A stretch of 64,000 nucleotides of DNA from the NCBI GenBank assembly GCA_026014875.1, contig JAOZHO010000037.1:186001-250000 (forward strand). Reading direction: 5' to 3'. Positions 38,845-48,520 of the stretch are shown in pieces. The translations under genes were made by a program, and so were the position numbers. Every line of letters starts with the position of its first letter. The stretch's first letter is position 1. The notes beneath the pieces were generated by a model, which was not told the origin of the DNA, did no database searches, and worked only from the letters and a program-made list of their open reading frames with translations. This DNA is from Candidatus Bathyarchaeota archaeon (GTDB taxonomy: Archaea; Thermoproteota; Bathyarchaeia; TCS64).

Positions 38845-40275
38845 TTGTATATGGAAGCCAGGGAAGCCCTTGACAAGATACTGATGCCCAGGAGCGTCGC
38901 CGTCGTGGGAGCCTCCACCGACCCCTTCAAATGGGGGAACATGCTCCTCGCAGCCCTCCAGAAAACAGGCTTCGAGGGAACCATCTACCCCGTCAACCCC
39001 CGGGCAGAGGAGATCCTCGGACTCAAATGCTACGCCAACGTCCGGGACATCCCCGGCGACATAGACTCCGCCCTCGTCGTGGTTCCCGCCCGCTTCGTCC
39101 CCGGCGTCTTCGAGGACATGGTCGCCAAGGGCATCAAGGGAGCCGTCGTCATCACCAGCGGCTTCAGCGAGACCGGCGAGGAGGGGAGGGAGGCCATCCG
39201 GCAGATCAGGGAGACCTCCCAGGGGAAGCTCAGGTTCATCGGCCCCAACTGCATGGGGGTCACCAGCAGCCCCGGGAAACTCAGCGCCCTCATGATACCC
39301 TTCCTCCACGAGTCCGGGGACGTCGCGTTCATCAGCCAGAGCGGCGGCTACGGCCTCCAGCTCTACCTCCGCGCCTCCGCCCTGGGAGTCGGCGTCGGCA
39401 ACTTCGTGAGCAGCGGCAACGAGTCCGACCTCAAGAGCTGGGAGTACCTCAAATACTTCGGCGAGGACCCCGGCACCAAGATCATCGCGATGTACATCGA
39501 GGGCCTCAAGGCCGGCCGGAAGTGGTACGAGGAGGCCAAGAGGATCACCCCGGAGAAGCCCATCGTCGTCATCAAAGTGGGGATCACAGAGGAGGGCTCC
39601 AAGGCCGCCGCCAGCCACACCGGGAGCATCGCCGGCAGCGACCAGATCTACGACGCCGCATTCAAACAGGCGGGGGTCGTCAGGGCCGGGGACGCCGTGG
39701 AGATGTTCGACTACGTCAAGGGGCTCCTATACTGCGACCTCCCTCAGGGACCCAACATCGGTATCGTCTCCAATAGCGGGGGGGTCGCCGTGGAGACCGC
39801 GGACCGCATCATCCAGAACGGCATGAAGGTCCCCACGCTGAGCGACGAGGCCCAGGAGGAGATTCTGGGGGTCATCCCGGCCTTCGGGAACCCCAAGAAC
39901 CCGGTGGACCTCACCGCGACGCTGAACATGAACAGCTTCCTCAACGTCCCCGGGATGGTCCTGAAGCAGCCGGAGATCCAGGGACTGGTCACCATCGGCC
40001 TCGGCACCGCCATCCTCAAGACCATGTTCCCCGACGTCCCCCAGGAGGACCTCGCAGGCATCTACCAGTGGCTCAACGGCCAGCTCATCAACAGCTACCA
40101 GAAGCACGGCAAACCCGTGATAGTCATCGACCCCTCGGCCGACGTGGACCCCGAGTCCGCCAAGATCATGGAAGCCTCCCGGATACCGGTGTACACCACC
40201 CCGGAGAGAGCCGCCGACGTCATGGGGGTCCTCTACAGGAGGAAGCTCTACCTGGACAAGGTCAGGGGCGAGTGA
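38845..40275 (+). CDS. ADP-forming acetyl/acyl-CoA synthetase alpha-subunit-like protein
   Basis: KILMPRSVAVVGASTDPFKWGNMLL; IGPNCMGVTSSPGKLSALMIP; AFISQSGGYG; SHTGSIAGSDQIYDAAFKQAGVVR. Confidence 0.92.
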   Translation: MYMEAREALDKILMPRSVAVVGASTDPFKWGNMLLAALQKTGFEGTIYPVNPRAEEILGLKCYANVRDIPGDIDSALVVVPARFVPGVFEDMVAKGIKGAVVITSGFSETGEEGREAIRQIRETSQGKLRFIGPNCMGVTSSPGKLSALMIPFLHESGDVAFISQSGGYGLQLYLRASALGVGVGNFVSSGNESDLKSWEYLKYFGEDPGTKIIAMYIEGLKAGRKWYEEAKRITPEKPIVVIKVGITEEGSKAAASHTGSIAGSDQIYDAAFKQAGVVRAGDAVEMFDYVKGLLYCDLPQGPNIGIVSNSGGVAVETADRIIQNGMKVPTLSDEAQEEILGVIPAFGNPKNPVDLTATLNMNSFLNVPGMVLKQPEIQGLVTIGLGTAILKTMFPDVPQEDLAGIYQWLNGQLINSYQKHGKPVIVIDPSADVDPESAKIMEASRIPVYTTPERAADVMGVLYRRKLYLDKVRGE

Positions 40276-40289
40276 GCCCCGTCATCCAG

Positions 40290-40460
40290 TTTAAACGTAA
40301 TTTCGTTCAAGCCCTCCTCAGGAGGGATCTCTTCGAGATCTGGCTTGGCCGTGTAGCGTCATCTCAGGCGGTCTTCCACGGCGTAGGCGCGGTCAGGCCT
40401 CTTCACGAGGACCCTCCGCAGGGGCTCCACCATGCTCTGGCTCCCGTAGGGGACGCTCAT
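40290..40460 (-). pseudogene. Remnant of a dimethylargininase/amidinotransferase-family N-terminus
   Basis: Translation MSVPYGSQSMVEPLRRVLVKRPDRAYAVEDRLR*RYTAKPDLEEI; TGA at 40361..40359. Confidence 0.55.
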
Positions 40461-40480
40461 GGGATCTCCTCAGCCGGATC

Positions 40481-40780
40481 TCAGGATTGTCTGGCGTAGT
40501 TGATCTGGAGGTCCGCGACCAAAGACCTCAGGCCCGCCAGCTCCCCCTCCGGGAGTCTCGGAGCCAGCTTGTCCACCATCACCGAGATGCAGTCTATTGC
40601 GGCGGAGGCCTTCACGAGGTCCTTCTCCGCTTCCTCCTTGCCCGGGGAGAGGCGGAGGCCCATGTACTGCCAAGCCTTCGCGGATAGGATGCCTATGAAG
40701 AGGCCCAGGAGCTGGTCGAGGTCTAGGGCGGTGAGGTCGACGGGTTGCGGTGAATCCCCGGGGGGCTCAGGGTCTGACAA
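40481..40780 (-). CDS. DUF1844-like protein
   Basis: LGLFIGILSAKAWQYMGLRLSPGKEEAEKDLVKASAAIDCISVMVDKL. Confidence 0.75.
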   Translation of the reverse strand: MSDPEPPGDSPQPVDLTALDLDQLLGLFIGILSAKAWQYMGLRLSPGKEEAEKDLVKASAAIDCISVMVDKLAPRLPEGELAGLRSLVADLQINYARQS

Positions 40781-40953
40781 ATATATTCCTCAGGAATCTC
40801 TCTTCGCCGTCACAGGATAAAACTCTGTGGTTCCCGTTTCCAAGCGGGATTCCCGTTCAAGACCGGATGCTGGCTCGGATGGTACGCGTCCGTTCATGGA
40901 ACCTTGTTTCCACTGTTTGGATAAATAAAATAAAAAAGGGGGGAAGCGGGTGT

Positions 40954-43900
40954 TTAGCCCGCTATCTTTTTGCTTATCTGCATTAGAGATACTATCGCTG
41001 CGAGAGCTGCTATCAACGAGGCGCCTATCGCGCCGTAAACCAGGCTCTCTAGTCCTTTTGCAGCGTCGCCCGCACCCTCGGCCGCAGTCGCGGCGTCGGC
41101 AGCGGCGTCAGCTGCTTCTTGAGCTGCATCCAAGGCACTGTTCGATGCGTCCGCGATGTCGCCCATGGAGTCCTCGAGATCGCTAAAGGAGTCCTCCAGA
41201 TCCGCGACCGCGTCACTGGCGGCGTTGCCCGCGTCTGTTGCGGCGGCGATCTCGTCGGATAGGCCGTCGATGTCGTCCGCGAAGTCAGCGGATAGGCTGG
41301 CGATGTCGTCCGCAAAGTCAGCGGATAGGGCGTCCATGTCGTCCGCAAAGTCATCGCTCAGGCCAGCCATATCTTCCGCGAGACCGGATAGATCAGATCT
41401 GACGTCCTCTAGCAGGACGTCAACCTGGGCGGCTGTTGAAGGACCGACCGCGAATGTACCGTTCATCAGTTCATCGTCGGCTGTGTCGTAGAAGAAGTAT
41501 GTCCAGGTGCCTAGGGGCGCGTCGCTTGCGAGATCCATTGGGTTCTCGTTGGCAGTCTGTCTATAGTAGGGAACTGTGTACAGCAAGTCTGGTTGGATCC
41601 ACATATCCGCAACGAGCAGATCGGTAATCCACCATAGAGTATCGTCGGGACTGTAGATCTCGATGTAAGAATTGGGAAGATCGAAGTCGTTGCTGATGTC
41701 GAATTTGACAGTATTACCTCTATCGAAGAGCGCCTTAGTGGGGTTCACTTCGACGCGAGCGGCAACAACGCTGAAAGGCAGCTGGACGAGAAGTCCTTCG
41801 CTTCCAGTTATGTTGATGGTATATTCTCCGATGCTTAGTTCATCGAGGACTTCCCACCAGCCTGTGAAGTTACCGTCATCAGTCTCAACAGGGACACCAG
41901 GATCTCCGTTCATTCGGACATCCATGGGCCAATCATCTGTTGAGTTGTAAATCACCAGTTCTACAAGATCGTCTACATCTGCGAAGTTGTTACCTGAGAA
42001 GGTTATATTGTATTCATTCGGTGCCATAGCTGGATCAGCTGAAGCATAGGATGATTCTGTAACTGTAAAGTGTACTGTTAGCTCATTTTCAACTGAGTCG
42101 ATGACCATTACTTCGTAGGTTCCAGGATCAATATTTGGGATATAGAAGATATCCGAAATAGCTTCTCCTGTTACGCCATCGGAACCAACGCCATCCGTAT
42201 AGTCCTCGTATAGCTCGTCTCCGAATGTCAGATTGTAGAGGCCATTTTCAAAGCCAATTCCGGTAATAGCCATTTCAGTTCCAGCCGCGCCTGAGATTGG
42301 ATTCACGATCAATGCGATCAGACCGACCTTAAAGGCGTCATCTGCGTCGATGAAATACTCGTCAACGGCAGTTACAGTGTATGTAATGAATCCTACAGCA
42401 GGGGCCACGAACGTAGCCTCAAAGTTACCATTTGCATCTGTCTCAGCAGTAACTAAATCTGAAGTTGGGGTAGAGTCCAGTGTTACATAGACCTCGGTTC
42501 CGGCAATCTGTGTAAAGTTGGTTCCTGTTACTGTGATAACTGCGCCAGGAGAACCATAGGTCGGGTCAACCTCGATCTCTGGTTCACCATCAACCTCAAA
42601 GTCAGCCTTTGCAGTCTTCGCTCCATCATCGACTGTGATATCATAGTCATCCATGGCAACGTCAGGTATTACGAACTCGGCTTCAAATTCTCCTTCCGTT
42701 ACTTCAATCTCGTCTACATCACCATCAACCGGAAGCATATCTGTACCATCAAGCTTCACACTCGATAAGAAACCGTCTATGAAACCTCTACCGGTTATGG
42801 TCACGATAAATCCAGTTGGACCCTGATCGATGTCTGTAGTTATGACGGCTCCGATTGTGAAAGAACTCATGTTCCAGAAGTCTCCGCTACCGACACCGGA
42901 CACTGAGTGTCCGGTCTCGGCTAGATCAGGGATGTCAAAGGTGCTCGACCAGGACCCATCGTCACCGCTTGTAACGGTAGCGTCAGGACTGGTTAGATTG
43001 TAGATTATGCCTTCAACTTTTACATCATCGACATAATATGTTCCTACGACGCCCCAGCCTACCTGTGGACCGACAGCTGATAGGACCCATGAGTCAGAAC
43101 CACCCGATGCTGTATCGATGTCTGACACAGCAGTACCCCAATCAGCAGAGGTGCCGCTGAATGATGATCCATCAGCTTTGTTTCCAAACCACCAAACAGT
43201 GCCTGTCGCTATTGATGCAATCTGCCATGCGGTTGTTGGGTTAGTAGTTGTTGGTATGGTTATTTCAACGTGAGCGCGATTGTTGCTACCTGAATCATAG
43301 GGGTTAACGCAATCAGGATGGGCGAAAAGCAGCGCAATTTCAGGAGAAAGTCCAGTAGCTACCGACTTAGTATAGTAAATCGATAGACCAGTCAAGGACT
43401 CATCAAAGGCAACCAATGTCGGTGCATTAGAAGTCCTATTCATGACTAATGCAGCCGCATTGGAACCATCGACTCCGACAAGCTTCACAACGTCTTCAGT
43501 TCCTCCGATGACTGGGTCTGTGGCCCAATCTGCCGTAGAATCTCCATATCGTTCATCGAGTCTAACGGGAGGACTCCCGAAGTATATCGCGATATCGTCA
43601 TCGTCCAGGTATCCAGTGCCGTCCACCGTTAGCTCTTCGTCAACTAAACCTGAGGAAGCGGAGAGATCCACTTCAGGCAGTACGACTACTCGCACATTGG
43701 CTGTGAGGGATGTTTCCACGTCTTTGACCCAGATCCAGTGTTCTCCAGCGAAAGTATCGGGCACATCCAGCGAGACCGTGAAGGTTCCGCCTGCCGCACC
43801 TTGAGTGTTGTTCATGAGTCCTGCCGAAGTGACGAAGTCCCAATAGACGTTGATTGTTGCACCTGAGGTTACACCCCAGCCTTCAACTGTGATAGTATCA

Positions 43901-44037
43901 CCGACTAGGTACCGAGTGCCGGCAGTTGGAGCGGCTGAGTCAAGTGTAAGTGCGCTTGCTGGCATGATGGGTATCATGCTGATGAGGAATGTTGCGATTA
44001 CGATTATTGATATTGCTCTCTTACTTAGTTTATTCAT
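40954..44037 (-). CDS. Large surface (S-layer-like) protein: signal peptide, IPT/TIG-type repeats, hendecad coiled coil, C-terminal TM anchor
   Basis: RAISIIVIATFLISMIPIMPASA; YGSPGAVITVTGTNFTQIAGTEVYVTL repeats; LSDDFADDMDALSADFADDIASLSADFADDIDG; VYGAIGASLIAALAAIVSLMQISKKIAG. Confidence 0.88.
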   Translation of the reverse strand: MNKLSKRAISIIVIATFLISMIPIMPASALTLDSAAPTAGTRYLVGDTITVEGWGVTSGATINVYWDFVTSAGLMNNTQGAAGGTFTVSLDVPDTFAGEHWIWVKDVETSLTANVRVVVLPEVDLSASSGLVDEELTVDGTGYLDDDDIAIYFGSPPVRLDERYGDSTADWATDPVIGGTEDVVKLVGVDGSNAAALVMNRTSNAPTLVAFDESLTGLSIYYTKSVATGLSPEIALLFAHPDCVNPYDSGSNNRAHVEITIPTTTNPTTAWQIASIATGTVWWFGNKADGSSFSGTSADWGTAVSDIDTASGGSDSWVLSAVGPQVGWGVVGTYYVDDVKVEGIIYNLTSPDATVTSGDDGSWSSTFDIPDLAETGHSVSGVGSGDFWNMSSFTIGAVITTDIDQGPTGFIVTITGRGFIDGFLSSVKLDGTDMLPVDGDVDEIEVTEGEFEAEFVIPDVAMDDYDITVDDGAKTAKADFEVDGEPEIEVDPTYGSPGAVITVTGTNFTQIAGTEVYVTLDSTPTSDLVTAETDANGNFEATFVAPAVGFITYTVTAVDEYFIDADDAFKVGLIALIVNPISGAAGTEMAITGIGFENGLYNLTFGDELYEDYTDGVGSDGVTGEAISDIFYIPNIDPGTYEVMVIDSVENELTVHFTVTESSYASADPAMAPNEYNITFSGNNFADVDDLVELVIYNSTDDWPMDVRMNGDPGVPVETDDGNFTGWWEVLDELSIGEYTINITGSEGLLVQLPFSVVAARVEVNPTKALFDRGNTVKFDISNDFDLPNSYIEIYSPDDTLWWITDLLVADMWIQPDLLYTVPYYRQTANENPMDLASDAPLGTWTYFFYDTADDELMNGTFAVGPSTAAQVDVLLEDVRSDLSGLAEDMAGLSDDFADDMDALSADFADDIASLSADFADDIDGLSDEIAAATDAGNAASDAVADLEDSFSDLEDSMGDIADASNSALDAAQEAADAAADAATAAEGAGDAAKGLESLVYGAIGASLIAALAAIVSLMQISKKIAG
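41262..41361. repeat. Tandem ~33-bp repeats encoding an 11-residue (hendecad) unit
   Basis: gcgatgtcgtccgcaaagtcagcggatag-type units repeated ~3 times. Confidence 0.8.
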
Positions 44038-44158
44038 TTTTTTTCTTTCCTTTTTTCACTCGGTGGATATGAATGATTAAAATGGAATAAAACTCCACTT
44101 TATATCCATCATCTTCACCGATCGCATCCTTAAGTTTTATATGTATATTTAAATCTAT

Positions 44159-44387
44159 GTATACATGAATAGTGTCGTTGTATACATCAACATATTTTAT
44201 CTACATATTACGTTGATTTGTGGACAACACATATTATTTGGTATACATACTTAACTAAAATGTATTCAGAATAACATATTATATTACAAATCTTATTAAT
44301 TGTATATGGATATGCAAATAAGTATACAAATAATATTAGTATGTATACAAATATTGGCATCGGAACCTACTACATGAAACGGTATAC
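44159..44387. promoter_or_regulatory. Cluster of six GTATAC palindromes between surface-protein gene and RHH gene
   Basis: GTATAC at 44159, 44180, 44241, 44322, 44343 and 44382; consensus GTATACAWa. Confidence 0.6.
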
Positions 44388-44432
44388 AAAACCAAGATAG
44401 TTATATACTAATATCAGAATAACAGTAAACGA

Positions 44433-44624
44433 ATGGGAATGAGTGCTACCAAACAGGAAAAACGACGCCCAAGAGACACGCGCGTCGTCTCCGGAAGAGT
44501 CAGCCCCCAGATGTTCGAAGCCGTAATAAAAATAGTGGATTCAGGCAACTACGTCGACATGACAGACTATCTCAGAGACATGATCCGGAAAGACCTCAAA
44601 GAAAGAAAAGTAATCATACAATAA
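44433..44624 (+). CDS. Ribbon-helix-helix (CopG-like) small DNA-binding protein
   Basis: RDTRVVSGRVSPQMFEAVIKIVDSGNYVDMTDYLRDMIRKDLKERK. Confidence 0.75.
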   Translation: MGMSATKQEKRRPRDTRVVSGRVSPQMFEAVIKIVDSGNYVDMTDYLRDMIRKDLKERKVIIQ

Positions 44625-44977
44625 CGCGTAAAAACGTCACAAAATCAAAGAATAAAACAATCAACACCATCTCTAAAACGACCTAAACTAATAGACCCTT
44701 TCTCCTACATTATTCTACAAAAAATCAAATATTTAGAGATAAATAAATGAGATTAACCCACATTATCATAACCCCTCACCCATCCCGAGTTCAAACTCCT
44801 CTACCATAAAAACGGGATTAAAGTTCTAACAAAAAAACTAACGGAGTCAACATAAACAACATCCTTCGAGAGGAAACATAGCCAAAGCCCCCAATAAATC
44901 GACAAACAAAGTCACCCAAACGAACACCCTAATATCCACTAGTTGAAGAAAAAATAAAAAAGGGGGGGAGCGGGGGT

Positions 44978-47560
44978 TTAGCCCGCTATCTTTTTGCTTA
45001 TCTGCATCAGTGAAACGATTGCCGCAAGGGCCGCTATCAACGAGGCGCCTATCGCACCGTAAACCAGACTCGTCAGCCCTTTTGCAGCGTCGCCCGCACC
45101 CTCAGCCGCAGTCGCGGCGTCGGCAGCGGCGTCAGCTGCTTCTTGAGCTGCATCCAAGGCACTGTTCGATGCGTCCGCAATGTCGCCCATAGAGTCCTCC
45201 AGATCACTCAAGGAGTCATCCAGATCCGCGACCGCGTCACCGGCGGCATTACCCGCGGCTGTCGCAGCGGCGATGTCGTCAGCGAGGTCGCCGACGATCT
45301 CATCCTTCAGGCCGTCGACGTCGGATGCCACGTCCCCGATCTCCGAGGATAAGGCGTCGATGTCGTCCTCCAGGTCTGTTGTTACGCCTGCGATGTCGAC
45401 AGCGAGGTCAGCGATGCTTCCCTCGACGTCGGATAGCCGGGCGTCGACCTGGGCGGCGGTTGTGGGCAGTATCTCTATTGTGCCGTTCTTGATGACGTCG
45501 TCATCGACATCGTAGAGAGTCCAGACCCATGTTCCTGTGTCGCCGTCGCTCGGGATCATCAACGGATTAAGCGAGCCGTCCTGTACCTGGTTGGGTATCC
45601 TGACGACCTGCCATCCACTGATCTCCTCCCACTCAATTCCGGCGAATGTGCTGATGAAGATCTGTTCCTCGCTTGGATCAACGATCTCCAGATACGAGTT
45701 TACCTTTTCGAAAGTCGCCTTGATGGTGAAGGTTATCGTGTCACCGAGACTGTAGGACGCCTTGTTGGGATTGATCTCCACTTCCTCCTCGACTACTGTA
45801 AAGTCGAACTCGGCGTAGAGGTCGTTGGCATCTGTAACGTTCATGGTGTACGTGTTCCCCAGGAGCATTGTATCAGGTACGACCCAGTAGCCTGTGAAGT
45901 TACCGTCGGCACTCGACGTCGACGCGACACCAAAGGTCTCGTTAACGACAATAGCCGTGGTCATTCCCCACGTGGCATTGTATGCGTAGAAAGTCAGAGC
46001 TGTGGCGGCTACCTCAGTGAAGTGCTCACCGTAGATGCTCATGTTGTATCCAACGGCGATATCTGAGGGAGTTCCGGCCAGGCTCGTGGTTGCTGTAACT
46101 GTGAATGTTCTGGATAGTGTGTTCTCATCCTCGTCGACGACGGTCACGGTGTACGTGCCCGGATCAACGGTGGGAACGACGAAGTCATCGGAGATCTGTT
46201 CGGAGGTTACAGCCTGATTGTCTAGAAGCAGATCGTCTTCGAAGGTCATGTTATACAAGCCGTTGGTGAAGCCTATGCCTGTCAAACTGACTTCTGTACC
46301 GGAGGGTCCAGATTCCGGGTTGATGAGCATGGCTATGAGCCCGATCTTGAAGGTGTCTGTCGCATTTACTGTATACTCGTCCACGGCGTCTACATCGTGG
46401 GTCTTGAACTCGGTTGCAGGAGCGGTGATTGTCACGGTGAACGTACCGTCGGCTAGTGTATCAACGGTTTCGGTAGTTGTGTTCAGCGTGATCGTGACCT
46501 CTGTGCCAGCGATCTGAGTGAAGTTCGCACCAGTCACAGTGATTCCTGCGCCTGGAGAGCCGTAAGTGGGATCAACCTCTATGCTTGCTGTACCGTCGAT
46601 AGTGAAGTTGTCCTCAGCCCAGTTGGTTCCATCGGTAACCTGTACACGCCAGTCGCCTACGCCCCACGAGGGAGCGACGATCTCTCCTGTGAATTCGCCG
46701 TCTGCATTTATGTCGGGGTCATCGACCCAGGTTAGATTTCCATCAGATCCATAAGCACCTGCTGGACCGTCCCATGTGACGTTCCCAACGGTCAATGTTT
46801 GATCAGCCTCGAAGCCTCTGCCAACTATCTCGATGACGAAGCCCTCGGGGCCCTCGTCCTCGGTTAGCGTGATAGATGCACCGATAGTGAACGCAGTTGT
46901 GACGTTGAAGCTGTCACCGGCTGCGGCGCTGCTCACGTTGAAGAAGTAGTCATCGTATGTGAGGACCGAAGCTGGAATATCCACCTCGATCTCGAACGAA
47001 CCGTACACGTCCGTTTCCTCGTCGTTATCCACAACGAGGGCTACGCTTGTATCCATATTTCCTGCAGTTATGTTGAAGATCGAGACGTTGAATCCGGCCT
47101 CAGCATCGAAACCATAACCGGTAAGGGTAACGGTGTCTCCGGGCAGGCCGCTCGTAACATCGACCTCCAGCGTAGGATCTACGTTTACGTCTAGGGAGCC
47201 GTTGTTCAGGCCAGTCGCCACGTCAACGACCCAGATGTAGTGGTCACCGACTTCCGTTTCAGGCACATCGATGTTTACTTCGTATGAGCCGTCCGGGTCA
47301 CCCGTCGTGGTGTTCAGCAGCCAGGCGCTCGCGCCTGTGGCATAGTCCCAATAGACCTTAACCTCTGACCCTGATGTGACCTGCCCCGCTGCCCCCGTCA
47401 AGGTGATCGTGTCACCGACTTCATAGGGACCAGCCGGAGCGGGCGTGGGTTGATCGAGAGCGCTGACTGAGACGAATGGCACTATGAATGATAGAGTAAG
47501 TATAGCAATTACGATTATTGATAGCATTCCTTTAGAGTTTCTTTTCATTTTTCTTTTCAC
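44978..47560 (-). CDS. Surface (S-layer-like) protein, paralogue of 40954..44037
   Basis: Same signal/IPT/coiled-coil/TM architecture; C-terminal SNSALDAAQEAADAAADAATAAEGAGDAAKGLTSLVYGAIGASLIAALAAIVSLMQISKKIAG nearly identical. Confidence 0.88.
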   Translation of the reverse strand: MKRKMKRNSKGMLSIIVIAILTLSFIVPFVSVSALDQPTPAPAGPYEVGDTITLTGAAGQVTSGSEVKVYWDYATGASAWLLNTTTGDPDGSYEVNIDVPETEVGDHYIWVVDVATGLNNGSLDVNVDPTLEVDVTSGLPGDTVTLTGYGFDAEAGFNVSIFNITAGNMDTSVALVVDNDEETDVYGSFEIEVDIPASVLTYDDYFFNVSSAAAGDSFNVTTAFTIGASITLTEDEGPEGFVIEIVGRGFEADQTLTVGNVTWDGPAGAYGSDGNLTWVDDPDINADGEFTGEIVAPSWGVGDWRVQVTDGTNWAEDNFTIDGTASIEVDPTYGSPGAGITVTGANFTQIAGTEVTITLNTTTETVDTLADGTFTVTITAPATEFKTHDVDAVDEYTVNATDTFKIGLIAMLINPESGPSGTEVSLTGIGFTNGLYNMTFEDDLLLDNQAVTSEQISDDFVVPTVDPGTYTVTVVDEDENTLSRTFTVTATTSLAGTPSDIAVGYNMSIYGEHFTEVAATALTFYAYNATWGMTTAIVVNETFGVASTSSADGNFTGYWVVPDTMLLGNTYTMNVTDANDLYAEFDFTVVEEEVEINPNKASYSLGDTITFTIKATFEKVNSYLEIVDPSEEQIFISTFAGIEWEEISGWQVVRIPNQVQDGSLNPLMIPSDGDTGTWVWTLYDVDDDVIKNGTIEILPTTAAQVDARLSDVEGSIADLAVDIAGVTTDLEDDIDALSSEIGDVASDVDGLKDEIVGDLADDIAAATAAGNAAGDAVADLDDSLSDLEDSMGDIADASNSALDAAQEAADAAADAATAAEGAGDAAKGLTSLVYGAIGASLIAALAAIVSLMQISKKIAG

Positions 47561-47912
47561 ACTCTTTGTTTATCGTTCGAGCCCGGCAAAAGACACGCTC
47601 AGAGAGCCACCTCTAACCGACTCGACGATTGGTTCAAAAAACCATAAGCCGATTACTTAAGTCTATGTCTACAGGGACCACACCCGTGTATACAAACTGC
47701 GCAAAAAAACCGTGAAAACATGAAAGAAAAAGGGCGCCCGCATAGAAGTAGGTGCTTTTCACCCTCGAAAAACAGTATTAGAACCATAAGGAACGCCTCC
47801 GACGGAGAGCCCCCGTAGAAGAGGAGCGTCTAACCAGATTTACTTGAAGGTAAAGGAGTTAAAATCAAAGATTCACATTCATAAAATTAACAAATACGGG
47901 TAAAACCCCGAT

Positions 47913-48515
47913 TTATTTTCCGTTATACGTGCGGAAAACCCTCTCGAAGCTCAGCTTCGCCAGCCCCCTGATGAACTCCCCCTCCCTTCTCTCGTAGCCC
48001 AGCGATCCCATCACACCAACGACATAGCTCACCAGGAGCTCCGTCACCTCCTCGGAGAGGGAGAAGGAGGCGAGCCTCAGCTCCGCCTTCATCTCGTCGT
48101 GCCTCATATCGACCTCGTCGAGGTTCCAGGAGATCTTCAGGGCTCCCCCGATTACCTCGATGGCATTCTCGCCGAAGAGGGTTCGGAGATACTCCCCGTA
48201 CCATTTCCCGGTCTCGGCCCAGTCCGAGAGAGTCGCCTCCTTGTCTGAGGCGAAGAGGCTTTTCACCACGGTGTCGAGGCTCTGGCGTGGGACTTGGACT
48301 GCCCCCGCTGCGAGTTGGACCCGGAGGATCCGATACGATTCGATGGCCTCGTCGAGGGGCACGCCGTTGTCCTCGGCCTTGAGGGCTTCCTCGAGGTTCT
48401 CCGCAGAGTAAGCCGTCAGGGATAGGCCCTTCCGGGAGGCCGCTCGCTGGAGCCTGTCGACGAGCTCCTCAGGCAGAGATATGAGTTTAAAATCTGATTT
48501 GGTTCCGGGGATCAT
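47913..48515 (-). CDS. RHH-type N-terminus + C-terminal sensor-like domain regulator (paralogue of next gene); ORF-track extension to 48797 is spurious
   Basis: FKLISLPEELVDRLQRAASRKGLSLTAYSAENLEEAL; WAETGKWYGEYL. Confidence 0.7.
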   Translation of the reverse strand: MIPGTKSDFKLISLPEELVDRLQRAASRKGLSLTAYSAENLEEALKAEDNGVPLDEAIESYRILRVQLAAGAVQVPRQSLDTVVKSLFASDKEATLSDWAETGKWYGEYLRTLFGENAIEVIGGALKISWNLDEVDMRHDEMKAELRLASFSLSEEVTELLVSYVVGVMGSLGYERREGEFIRGLAKLSFERVFRTYNGK

Positions 48516-48520
48516 CGCGT

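Noticed and set aside
44785-44815. Second tRNA T-arm-like string (gagTTCAAActcctctacca)
   Set aside because: No complete cloverleaf; isolated in AT-rich intergenic DNA.
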